Source: JAGQPD01 sp020426865 | GTDB lineage: Bacteria; Planctomycetota; Planctomycetia; Pirellulales; Pirellulaceae | Length of the DNA: 64,000 nt | NCBI GenBank assembly: GCA_041399065.1 | Contig: JAWKTN010000002.1 | Span: forward strand, 186,001 to 250,000 | Direction of reading: 5' to 3' | Part shown: positions 44,251-53,180 of the stretch, piece by piece | How the letters are laid out: the number at the start of each line of letters is the position of its first letter | Numbering within the stretch: the first letter of the stretch is position 1 | Translations under genes and position numbers: made by a program | The notes under the pieces: generated by a model | What the model saw: the letters and a program-made list of their open reading frames with translations, nothing else | Databases searched by the model: none | Told to the model about the DNA's origin: nothing

Positions 44251-45615
44251 CTACCTCACGGCCTCAGTTGCCATCTGATCGATCAGTCGCTCGGCCTTTT
44301 GAGCCACGCGATCGGAGATGATGTAGTCGAAATTGCCCTGGCGTCCCAATAGCCGGATCCCCTGCCGCACGAGTTGCTCCTTTTCCGCTTCCACGCGTCC
44401 CATCTGCCCGGCGCGGAAAACCGGGTAAGCCCGGGGGGTGATGAAATGCCCCAGCAATTTGGGGCTTCCGTCAACGAGCTGATAGCGCGCGGCGTGGTCC
44501 TCGAATTGCCGAGCGACTTGTTGGACTTGCTCGTCCGTAGCACGATCGGTGGTGATTTCTACGGTGAAATAGTCGGGCGATCCTCCGTAAAATCGCGAAA
44601 ACACGGTTACCCGTTTCCACTTCGCTTCGAACGTAAAATTGAAATAGACCGAAGACTTGTTCGAGATATTCCCTTCATAGAACAATGAAATTAGATCCCG
44701 ATTTTCGACGGACGACACGGTTTTGTCTCCCAACAGCCGCTTCATCACAGGGACGGGCACCGTAGAAATCAATTCGTCAAAAACCTCCGTTCCTGCCGGC
44801 GTTGTAATTTCAAAACCGGGCGACAGCGAGGTCACGTGATCGACCTGGCATCCCTTGTTGATCGTTACTCCCTGTTTGATCAACTCGTCCTCAATCGTAT
44901 CGTACATAAACGGAAATCCCGCAGCGGGTCGTACCAGCCGGTCGCGGAACTCCGACCGCTTCTGCTTGCGGTATCCTCGACTGGCTGCCCGCATCAACAA
45001 CGACCGAAACGAAAGCCGCTGGATCGTGTGGAGTCGCGTCTGTGCGAAGTAGACGTCGAGGTCGCAGTCGGGAACGTCATGCAATCGGTGGATGTAATGT
45101 TGCAGTCCGGTTTGACGGTAGACGCGTCCCCCCATGTAGTAGCGAGCAAAGTCGGCTACGGAAGCACGACGGAAGAACCGCAGTTTGGAGTACAGTAGCT
45201 CACCAGCCGCCAGCATCGTACTTAACGCTCCCTCGTCACGCACGTATCCTTTCAAGCTGAACGGGTAGTTGACAACACTCCCTTTGGGCGTGATCGACTT
45301 GGGGCGATATTCGATCGGTACCATGATTTCGCGAAGGTGCGGAAAGGCTTGCAGCAGGCCGTGGTCCTCACTATAGAGGAACGTCCCCACATCGAAGTGC
45401 CGGCCATCGAACTCAAGACTGTGTTGCAGCCCCCCAAGACGGTCGCTCCGCTCATACAGGACCACGTCACCCAAACCACGTTGTTGGATGAACGCGGCAG
45501 CGGCAAGCCCACCCGGTCCGCCACCTAGGATGGCAAAGCGACGGCCCTTTCCCAGGGAACCTCGTTGACTTTCCACCGTCATCACATCACCGTTTCCATT
45601 CGCACTCCCCATCAT
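44251..45615 (-). CDS. FAD-dependent oxidoreductase, UDP-galactopyranose-mutase/protoporphyrinogen-oxidase-like
   Basis: 454 residues from ATG 45615 (ATG 45612 also possible; both overlap the upstream stop). The N-terminal dinucleotide-binding signature is AILGGGPGGLAAAAFIQQRG, followed by LYERSDRLGGLQHSLE and FDVGTFLYSE, the GG motif of the amine-oxidase-like superfamily. It is in the middle of a polysaccharide operon, so sugar-nucleotide or glycan modification (a UGM-like role) is plausible, but the fold also covers carotenoid and porphyrin enzymes. The exact substrate is not shown by sequence. Confidence 0.85.
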   Translation of the reverse strand: MMGSANGNGDVMTVESQRGSLGKGRRFAILGGGPGGLAAAAFIQQRGLGDVVLYERSDRLGGLQHSLEFDGRHFDVGTFLYSEDHGLLQAFPHLREIMVPIEYRPKSITPKGSVVNYPFSLKGYVRDEGALSTMLAAGELLYSKLRFFRRASVADFARYYMGGRVYRQTGLQHYIHRLHDVPDCDLDVYFAQTRLHTIQRLSFRSLLMRAASRGYRKQKRSEFRDRLVRPAAGFPFMYDTIEDELIKQGVTINKGCQVDHVTSLSPGFEITTPAGTEVFDELISTVPVPVMKRLLGDKTVSSVENRDLISLFYEGNISNKSSVYFNFTFEAKWKRVTVFSRFYGGSPDYFTVEITTDRATDEQVQQVARQFEDHAARYQLVDGSPKLLGHFITPRAYPVFRAGQMGRVEAEKEQLVRQGIRLLGRQGNFDYIISDRVAQKAERLIDQMATEAVR

Positions 45616-46979
45616 ACGCTCGCAATCTCTTCGGTTCCTCGACCCATTTCCAACCAGTCTTCGTCGTCACTCTCATCTTCGAATTCGTCCAACGTTTCGT
45701 GTTCCTTCTCATGGTCCTTCAATTCGGAAGACAACCGCACGAACCGGCCCCAACTGATATACATCAAGATCGACAGTGGCGGCGAACTCCACGTGTATCC
45801 TCCCAACAATCCCGCAATTGATAGCAAACATAATACATGCACAAACACATTGCCGTTCCACATCACGGCATTAACGAAGTCGTCGTCTACGTCGGCATAT
45901 TCACGTCGCAACTGGAAGTACCGACGGACAGGCATTCCAAGAAATGCAAAGAATAGGCCCGTGCCAAGGACGCCATAGGACACCAGCCACTGAAGGTATG
46001 AGTTGTGAGCATGCACGCCACCTTCTCCTTGCGCGTCTTGATAGTTCTTGGCCTCGACGTGAACGCCATGCAGTCGTCGCGCGACGGTTCGTGGCACGAG
46101 ATACTGGTAAGCGACATTCCATTCTTCAAAGGTCCCGGGGCCAACACCTACGAGCATGCTTTGGTTGAACACTTCCCAGGCTCGAGTATACAGGTGCGAG
46201 CGCGAGTCGGCGTTGTCGGCCGCTTGCTTGTCCCATCGATTGGCCAACACATACCCCATCGCGACAACCGACGCCAAGCCCGCCAAGAGGCAGATATTGC
46301 GTCGGATTACGACGTTTCGCAACTGCGACGTCGCCAGCAGGCATGCCGCACCACATGCAACCGTATACGTCCGTGACAGGCAAAGGAGCACCGACACACC
46401 TGCTATCCCTCCCGCCATCAGCACCAACGGCGACAGAAGACCGTACCCACGGCCATTAACATACATCAATACCGCCAGGAACAACACACACACCGTGGTG
46501 GTCACCTGACCGGCGATTGAATTGTGTGCACCGACCAGCCCCAACAAGGATTTTTCAGAACTCATTCGCAATTCCCCGATCGCGATCGGATGAACGAACA
46601 GACTAAAGATGGAGACCAGACAGATTCCAGCCGTCGCGTAGATCGTCATCCGAAAAAGTGGTCGGTCGATATTTACATTCGGGGACACCAAAAAGACAAC
46701 GACTCCTACGGCGATCATGTACAACACGCGTCCCTCGCCGCGGAGGATCTCCATCGGTGCGTAGTCGCGATAGATGTTGTGGAACACAATCGAAGCACAG
46801 AAGTACGCCACGAACGCGAGGGCCCACATCAGTAGCACATCCGCGCGCCGCGGCAAACGCATTCGTGGCAGGTGAACGAGGACGAATAAGGCGACGGAAG
46901 CTGGTGCCAGCAATGCCGACACTTCTTGAAAATGGGCGACAATTAGCAATAGACATGCCAATCCACTGAGGATATTCAT
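45612..46979 (-). CDS. O-antigen ligase/polymerase (Wzy-like)
   Basis: 455 residues from ATG 46979, overlapping the flippase stop. About 11-12 membrane helices. The large loop before the last helices carries the Wzy_C pattern: DSRSHLYTRAWEVFNQSMLVGVGPGTF, then the H-A-H-N-S-Y-L-Q-W-L motif (HAHNSYLQWLVSYG). This is characteristic of O-antigen ligases and Wzy polymerases that join lipid-linked repeat units. With the Wzx-like gene upstream it fits a Wzx/Wzy-dependent pathway. The C-terminal tail is acidic (Glu/Asp-rich), possibly cytoplasmic. Confidence 0.9.
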   Translation of the reverse strand: MNILSGLACLLLIVAHFQEVSALLAPASVALFVLVHLPRMRLPRRADVLLMWALAFVAYFCASIVFHNIYRDYAPMEILRGEGRVLYMIAVGVVVFLVSPNVNIDRPLFRMTIYATAGICLVSIFSLFVHPIAIGELRMSSEKSLLGLVGAHNSIAGQVTTTVCVLFLAVLMYVNGRGYGLLSPLVLMAGGIAGVSVLLCLSRTYTVACGAACLLATSQLRNVVIRRNICLLAGLASVVAMGYVLANRWDKQAADNADSRSHLYTRAWEVFNQSMLVGVGPGTFEEWNVAYQYLVPRTVARRLHGVHVEAKNYQDAQGEGGVHAHNSYLQWLVSYGVLGTGLFFAFLGMPVRRYFQLRREYADVDDDFVNAVMWNGNVFVHVLCLLSIAGLLGGYTWSSPPLSILMYISWGRFVRLSSELKDHEKEHETLDEFEDESDDEDWLEMGRGTEEIASV

Positions 46980-48334
46980 GCCGTCCTCCGCTTCAAGAAC
47001 GCCGGGATTTGCGCGTGCGTCCAGATGCCTGTCGATCGACGCACGGCAAGCTCGAGCGACGCACAGAACAGAGAGAACACGACCGCAATACTAACGGCAT
47101 AGGCAATCAAACCGCCGGCCCAAGCCGCAATCGGCCCGGCCACGCACATCGCCAACGTGGCCAGGATGCAGAGGATGATCTGAATCTTTTCGTTACCGGT
47201 CATCATCAGCACGAAACTGGCGGTGGCAGTCACGGCGTTAACCAGACGCCCCAATGCCATGATGGCTAAGACGGGTCCCCCGGCCGCGTAGGATGACGAA
47301 AACGCGACACTCATCACCAAATTGGCAAAGAAACACATCAAGATGATTGCGATAATGGAAGGGAGCGACGCGACGAACGAACTGGTTCGCAACACTTTTT
47401 CCAACTGCGATTTCTCGCCGCGGGTCATCATTTCTGGAATCAGCGAAATGACCGACATATTCATCAGGCTCAGCGGCAGGATCACGGTGGTTATCAGGTA
47501 CCTTGCCGACGTGTACAGCCCGAAATCATCCGGCGACAGGACAAACTTGGCGATGAAATTGTCGGCATACCATGCCGCAAAACTGCAGACCTGTGAAATG
47601 AGGACCGCCAGCGAATCGTAGATAATAAAGCGGCGCGTTGGCAGCGGGCCCAGCGATGGACTGGGTAGTCCGATTGCATCGCCAGGCAATGCAGCAACCC
47701 GCATACGAAGTGCCCACAGCGGGAGGGGCAAACATACCGCGATCGCCGCGACATTGGCCCACAACACAACCGTCAACGAGAGATCCGTCGCCCCTCGCAT
47801 GGCAAACAACACGATCAAGAACATAAGATCAATCACGGGGCCGGCCGCCTGCCCAGCGTTTTGAGTCGCGAACGCGGACGCCGTCTTCAGGTCGTGAAAG
47901 CCACGAAGTCCTTCCGCGACGATCCGGAGCACGGCCCGCAAGGGAATGCTCAGGCAAACCGCCGTAACAATCGACCACGATTGCTTTGCAATCAGCAGCG
48001 ACCATACGATCGCAGGCAACATCGACAACAGACTGGCAAAAACCACAACAGGAACGACGTGCCTGAGCATCTCTCGCAGATGTGCGTGTGAATTCGATGC
48101 CACGTAGCTGGCAATGTACTTGACGATACTGCGATTGAGCCCCATGGTGCCACAGATGCTCAGCAGCGCAATCAAGTTAAATTGAACAAGTACATTCCCG
48201 AAATCTTCCTTGGAAAGCGTGCGTGCGACCAGGAAATTGGCAGCCATCACGAACAACAGATCGAATCCACGACCAGCTGTAACCCAAAACGCCCCTTTCG
48301 TAAGGCGCGCGACAATTGACTTCTTACTCGGCAT
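46976..48334 (-). CDS. Polysaccharide flippase (Wzx/MurJ-like)
   Basis: 452 residues from ATG 48334. Twelve or so membrane helices. N-terminal GAFWVTAGRGFDLLFVMAANFLVARTLSKEDFGNV matches the start of the oligosaccharide flippase (PST/MATE-like) family. It is thought to move undecaprenyl-linked repeat units to the outer face. Its last four bases overlap the ligase start. The upstream WbaP-type gene is 126 bp away on the same strand. Confidence 0.9.
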   Translation of the reverse strand: MPSKKSIVARLTKGAFWVTAGRGFDLLFVMAANFLVARTLSKEDFGNVLVQFNLIALLSICGTMGLNRSIVKYIASYVASNSHAHLREMLRHVVPVVVFASLLSMLPAIVWSLLIAKQSWSIVTAVCLSIPLRAVLRIVAEGLRGFHDLKTASAFATQNAGQAAGPVIDLMFLIVLFAMRGATDLSLTVVLWANVAAIAVCLPLPLWALRMRVAALPGDAIGLPSPSLGPLPTRRFIIYDSLAVLISQVCSFAAWYADNFIAKFVLSPDDFGLYTSARYLITTVILPLSLMNMSVISLIPEMMTRGEKSQLEKVLRTSSFVASLPSIIAIILMCFFANLVMSVAFSSSYAAGGPVLAIMALGRLVNAVTATASFVLMMTGNEKIQIILCILATLAMCVAGPIAAWAGGLIAYAVSIAVVFSLFCASLELAVRRSTGIWTHAQIPAFLKRRTA

Positions 48335-48460
48335 GACAAAATATGACTACTCGGTTCGGTCGCGACGAAACCGTTCGCGCGCTCGTTAACGATCCTCTTA
48401 AGACTTGGATTTGGTTTGCGTGTGGACTCGATTCACGACCTCGGCACTGCCGCCCGGCAT

Positions 48461-49972
48461 TCAATAGGCCCCCTCGCCGAATGCGACGGTCTTTACCGTC
48501 CTCATCAGGATGTACAGATCCAACCACAGCGACCAATTACGAACATAGTATTTGTCCAAATCGATACGTTCGCCGTAAGAAGTATTGTTTCGTCCTGAAA
48601 TCTGCCACATGCCCGTAATGCCTGGCAACACCAGTGCGTATGCCTTGTGGATGTCTCCATAGGCCCGTTCTTCGTAGACCGGAATAGGACGCGGACCGAC
48701 CAGGCTCATGTCGTTGACCAAGACATTCCACAATTGGGGCAGTTCGTCCAAGCTGGTCTTGCGCAATATCCGACCAATCCAGGTAACCCGCGGATCTCGC
48801 TTCAGCTTCTTGTCCCGATTCCACTCAGCACGCAATTCCGGATGCTTGGCCAGGTAATCCTCCAACACATCGTCGGCATTAGGCACCATCGTGCGGAACT
48901 TCCAGGCACGGAAATGCCGCCCGTACTGGCCAACTCGGTTTTGGGAATAGAAAATCGATCCCGGCGACGAAATCCTGATCAACACCGCGATCACGCCAAA
49001 TGCAGGGAGCAAGACCAGCCCGCCGATTGATACCAGTATCACGTCCATCAACCGCTTCAACAACAGATTCTTGCGAATGGTAAGGTGATTCTCCAGACTG
49101 GCCGACGAAAAACCTCCCACGCTGTCCATCCGCGTCCACACGCATGGAAGTGCGTTGTGGCAAAACACAACCTGTACGCGTGGAACCATGACGCTGTGGC
49201 GAATTTGATCCCGAAATCGTGATACGTCTCGGTCGGTCACGATCACCGTTGATGCCCGATACCCCTTGCAGATCTCCGAACTCTCCGTGACTGCACCCAG
49301 GTAGGGCCAATCCGAGTGGACTTCCTGCTGGCGACTCCATTCATCGTGAGCGTAGTCGACATATCCCACGATGCGATATCCCATATTGGCTACCCATCGC
49401 TTGCGGCGCGACAGCAAACGTTCATGATTTCCTCCCACCACCAGGCAGCGTAGTCCCCAGAACCGTGTTTTCGCGAGCCAATATCGAGCGACAAACCGGG
49501 CCACAGGAAGTCCGATTAGCAAGCCGGTGGAGCAAAGCAGTACCATCAAGGCAACTGCCAGCGAAAATCCGCGCAGTGCGCTATACATTGCGGACGCCGA
49601 TACGACAAAGAAGAGAGTAGACGTGGTCGTTTCCTTCAGCTCCACAGCGGGGTGCATGCCGATGGCCGGGTATAAGCGAAACACCCACCGAGTACCAACG
49701 AGCCCGGCAACGGCGAGACACGTGGCATTGGCGGTCAACTCCGGCAGGCTCACAAATCGCGTCGACATGATCCCGTGCGAAAACAACAGGCAAAAGAGCA
49801 TTACCGCGACGTCGACCGCCAACAACGGCAGTGCGGTGGCCGCGACTTGTCGCACATAAAAACGGCCCAACCCCATGTCGCGCGGACGGCGCGAGTCCGG
49901 ACGCAGCTTGTTAATCGCAGGATCGCGGACCGTTCCCAAGCGAGATTTGGAATGTTCGGTTGTAAGACTCAT
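48461..49972 (-). CDS. Undecaprenyl-phosphate sugar phosphotransferase (WbaP-like)
   Basis: 503 residues from ATG 49972 (ATG 49984 further upstream). Four to five N-terminal membrane helices, a cytoplasmic domain with a VVGGNHERLLSRRK Rossmann-like start, and the polyprenyl glycosylphosphotransferase domain: LLKRLMDVILVSIGGLVLL, RVGQYGRHFRAWKFRTM, KTSLDELPQLWNVL, DMSLVGPRP and PGITGMWQISGRN. This initiates polysaccharide synthesis by moving a sugar phosphate to undecaprenyl phosphate. It heads the locus downstream of the Wzz/kinase gene. Confidence 0.95.
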   Translation of the reverse strand: MSLTTEHSKSRLGTVRDPAINKLRPDSRRPRDMGLGRFYVRQVAATALPLLAVDVAVMLFCLLFSHGIMSTRFVSLPELTANATCLAVAGLVGTRWVFRLYPAIGMHPAVELKETTTSTLFFVVSASAMYSALRGFSLAVALMVLLCSTGLLIGLPVARFVARYWLAKTRFWGLRCLVVGGNHERLLSRRKRWVANMGYRIVGYVDYAHDEWSRQQEVHSDWPYLGAVTESSEICKGYRASTVIVTDRDVSRFRDQIRHSVMVPRVQVVFCHNALPCVWTRMDSVGGFSSASLENHLTIRKNLLLKRLMDVILVSIGGLVLLPAFGVIAVLIRISSPGSIFYSQNRVGQYGRHFRAWKFRTMVPNADDVLEDYLAKHPELRAEWNRDKKLKRDPRVTWIGRILRKTSLDELPQLWNVLVNDMSLVGPRPIPVYEERAYGDIHKAYALVLPGITGMWQISGRNNTSYGERIDLDKYYVRNWSLWLDLYILMRTVKTVAFGEGAY

Positions 49973-50053
49973 GGTGCAAATCAAAAACGCGGGCTATCCC
50001 AAGCGGTCATACCCGCTCGGTCGTCGCTAGTTCAATGACGTCCTCGGGGTCGG

Positions 50054-52492
50054 TTATTTTGCCCGGGCAGTACTTACTTTCGGCGAACCGTTTCGACCTT
50101 TCGTTCCATCAGAACTACCCGCGGCATCGTGATCCAAGTACGCGCTACGGTATTCGGACGCGTAGGAATATCCATCCATCCCTCGTGATTTGCCCCACGA
50201 CTTTTCCGTGGAATTGACGATGACACCCAACAATTGGCTTCCCACCGCTTCTAACATTTCCTTGGCACGCCGTGTTTCACCACGGGTCGCACGGGGAACA
50301 TTCAGGACCAGAACGACTCCGTCGGAACGGGGCGCAATCACACAGGGATCGGCGACTGCCAACACTGGCGGACAGTCGATGAGAACCATGTCGTAGTTGT
50401 CACGGGCGTATTCGACAAATGCGTCAAAGCTCAGTGATGTAAGCAATTCCGCGGGATTGTCCGGAATCTGTCCCACCGGAACGACATCGAGGTTTTCGAC
50501 TGACGTTGCCCGCAGCACCCTCGACGGTTCCGTCTTCCCCAATAACACATCCGTCACACCTACGTCGTTATCACAACCAAAGAGCATGTGCTGACGCGGT
50601 CGCCGTAAATCGGCATCGACCAACAAAACACGCCGCCCGGCCTGTGCGATACTCACCGCAAGATTCGATATGGCAGTCGATTTTCCATCCCCCTGCTGCG
50701 GACTGCTAAAGGCAAAGACTTTCGCCGACGAGCTCGCCGCCTGGAAGAACAGCGACGTCCGGATGGCACGCACGACTTCCGACTCCTGCGATTTCGGCAC
50801 GTAATACGACCAAACCGTTTCGTGCACCGGCGTTTCCATGGTCCGTCGCGCGGTGGCAACCTGTCGAGCCGTTTGGTGACTCAGCCGCGACACCTGAGCC
50901 AGCACCGGAGACTCAACACAGCGGCGAATGTCTTCCACCGTATGGAACGACCCGTCGCGCAACTCGTTATATACCGCTCCGCCCGTTCCCAACACCAAAC
51001 CCAAAAGACCACCCAGCGCTAAGCAGATCGGCAAATTTGGCCAAACCTCTTTGCCAAGCTCGGGTTCCTCGATCGCTTCATTGATGAATCCGCCATAATC
51101 CTTCGCGAGATTGATCTCCCGCAACCGGTCTACCACCGCATCGTAAAGCTGCTGCTGACGCTCCTTCTGCTGCAACAGCGCTTCACCCTCCATCTCATAT
51201 TTCACCAAGGCCTTGGCCTCTTCCTCTTCCTTCGCCGCCAACACCCCGAGCTCGCCCTGGCGACGGCGCAGCGTCTCCAAATCGTTCGACAAGAGCTTGA
51301 CGTACCCAGCTAGCAGCGAGTCGGCCGTCAGCGGCGGGCCATCCTGATTTAACGTCAACCGCGTGCCACGTGACGTCAAGAATGTCCTCGCTTCGTTGAT
51401 CTGGTTGCGGACCATCTCCACTTCGGGATGTTGAGGCCCCAGGTCCGTAAGCAACGATTTTTCCCGCATCATCAACGTCAACAACGCCTGATACTCACTC
51501 TGAGAATTTGCCGTGCGTTCGGGCATCGCCGCTTGAAACTGCGCCGTTGCTGCTTCGCCTTGCTGTACCGTGATCAAAATCCCCACCCGCTCCGCATTCC
51601 GCTCGTCAATCAACGCCAGCTTCTCTAGATCCGATGCCCCCCGACCCGAAAACTCCTGCAACTGCTCCTGCACCACCTCCAAACGCGTTTCTGCCTCTTC
51701 GATCTGCAAACTAAGCTGCGTCAAATCGTTTTGAATCTCCTCGTAGCGAATCTGGTGAATATTGGACGTCGACGTTCCGTTCCATAACAATGGCGCTCGC
51801 TCACGAAATTCCTGGTACTGCGACTCCGCTGCCGCCAACTCCTCACTTAACTCCGAACTCGCCTTGTCAATCAACTGCGCCGCTTCGCTGTTGACATCCT
51901 TGAATTTCTCCTCGGAAAACTGCCGATAGTAGTCGACGATCGCCGTCAGTACCTTCTGCGTGTCCTCCGCCGCCGTGTGCCGGAAGGCAATGCTCAATAC
52001 GTGCCCGTCCTTCGCCTGCCCCTCACCGCCACGTATCACTTCCAGGTGGTCGACAATGTAATCGACCGGCTGTTCGTCAACGTCCAACTCCGCCAACACA
52101 CTGGGCAACTTGTCGATCTGCTGCGCCTCCAAAGCCCGAGAGATGATCTTGCGGCTTTGCACGACCTGCATCTGCGTCGCCATCCAGTCGTCCGATACCC
52201 GCGATTCAGTGCCCGATCCAGGAATCACCTCGGCCGCCAATCGTGGATCCTTGCGCATTACCAGTAACTGAGCACGTGACTCATAAACCGGAGCGGCCAA
52301 TAGAAAGTAGACTACCGCCAAACCGCAGCCCAGCGCCGTCACCAACGCCAATGAAAACCATCGTCGACGAAGCACGTCCAGGATGTCGATGCTCCACAGA
52401 TCAGCCGCACCACCACCCGATGACGAGCCGCCCGCGGAACGCTGTGCCTTGGTGAATTGATCGCCACGAATTCTCGATTTCTCTTTGCTCAT
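50054..52492 (-). CDS. Wzz domain / tyrosine autokinase (BY-kinase) fusion
   Basis: 812 residues from ATG 52492 (ATG 52513 further upstream). Membrane helix at about residue 50 (SLALVTALGCGLAVVYFLL), a long coiled-coil extracytoplasmic Wzz domain (about 80-470), a second helix near LALGGLLGLVLGTGG, then the kinase. Walker A SSPQQGDGKSTAISNLAVS, Walker A' VLLVDADLRRPRQHMLF, Walker B MVLIDCPPVLAV. The tail has several Tyr (MDGYSYASEYRSAYLD), the autophosphorylation cluster. It sets polymer chain length and controls the locus by phosphorylation. Confidence 0.94.
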   Translation of the reverse strand: MSKEKSRIRGDQFTKAQRSAGGSSSGGGAADLWSIDILDVLRRRWFSLALVTALGCGLAVVYFLLAAPVYESRAQLLVMRKDPRLAAEVIPGSGTESRVSDDWMATQMQVVQSRKIISRALEAQQIDKLPSVLAELDVDEQPVDYIVDHLEVIRGGEGQAKDGHVLSIAFRHTAAEDTQKVLTAIVDYYRQFSEEKFKDVNSEAAQLIDKASSELSEELAAAESQYQEFRERAPLLWNGTSTSNIHQIRYEEIQNDLTQLSLQIEEAETRLEVVQEQLQEFSGRGASDLEKLALIDERNAERVGILITVQQGEAATAQFQAAMPERTANSQSEYQALLTLMMREKSLLTDLGPQHPEVEMVRNQINEARTFLTSRGTRLTLNQDGPPLTADSLLAGYVKLLSNDLETLRRRQGELGVLAAKEEEEAKALVKYEMEGEALLQQKERQQQLYDAVVDRLREINLAKDYGGFINEAIEEPELGKEVWPNLPICLALGGLLGLVLGTGGAVYNELRDGSFHTVEDIRRCVESPVLAQVSRLSHQTARQVATARRTMETPVHETVWSYYVPKSQESEVVRAIRTSLFFQAASSSAKVFAFSSPQQGDGKSTAISNLAVSIAQAGRRVLLVDADLRRPRQHMLFGCDNDVGVTDVLLGKTEPSRVLRATSVENLDVVPVGQIPDNPAELLTSLSFDAFVEYARDNYDMVLIDCPPVLAVADPCVIAPRSDGVVLVLNVPRATRGETRRAKEMLEAVGSQLLGVIVNSTEKSWGKSRGMDGYSYASEYRSAYLDHDAAGSSDGTKGRNGSPKVSTARAK

Positions 52493-53180
52493 ATCGCCTG
52501 CAGTATGCCTCATCTTCAGATAGTATCAGGCCCAGATCGCATTGCACCACAAAAACGTCATTCATCCGCCAGCGCCATTCGCCAACCCAAATAACAACTT
52601 GGCGGACAACATAAAAAACGGGACGACGTGACAACCGTCGCCCCCGATGCATTTCGCCGTCCGCTTACGCACCGATAATTGACCCATCCGGCGGCATTCG
52701 TACGGCTGGCGGAACGTTCGTTCGTTCCCGCTGAATAGATGGTCATCAATACAACCGGCTCGGTCGACTTTTCGGCAATCCGTCTTTCGTTTCCCGCCGC
52801 CCAGCAAACCGACCCGCGACAAATCAAGCTCTTAGCATCGTTCTGTCGTCTCGAAATGTCAATGAGCTTCATACGGAATGTAACGCATTTTCACATTTCC
52901 TAGTACTTTTCCGCACCAACCGGCACGAATGGAATAAGTGTGAGTTTCTTCGATTTTTTGAGCCAAAAAAAATTGCAGGTTCGATGATCGATGGCAAAGT
53001 CCGGAAACCTCGGCCGTCCACCGAGCCGGTCGCAGCCGATGCCCCCCCGAAAAGAGGGACACTCGTCGCTAGCGATCGATTTCATCGCTCGACACTGCCA
53101 TTATTCGTTGTCACTGCGAGGATCCCTACTATAATGGCAAATTCATCCGATACGGTACCGCGCGGCAGAAAACTACCACT
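52493..53180. other. 688-bp divergent gap between polysaccharide and lipid/polyketide loci
   Basis: I see no gene. It should hold promoters for the minus-strand Wzz/kinase gene and the plus-strand reductase gene. It contains a ggaacg-6-cgttcc inverted repeat (52711-52728) and a T-run hairpin (ttttttg-agc-caaaaaa, 52954-52970). It is AT-richer than the flanking genes. ORFs in it are short and lack known motifs. Confidence 0.65.
52954..52970. promoter_or_regulatory. A/T-rich inverted repeat
   Basis: ttttttg (52954-52960), 3-base loop agc and caaaaaa (52964-52970) form a perfect 7-bp stem. It lies 211 bp before the reductase start. It could be a terminator for either direction or a bent regulatory element; I cannot tell. 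Confidence 0.3.

Noticed and set aside
52562..52872. Short minus-strand ORFs in the large divergent gap
   Set aside because: Two overlapping frames of 86-104 codons with no motifs, no ribosome-binding site and overlapping alternatives. More likely non-coding.
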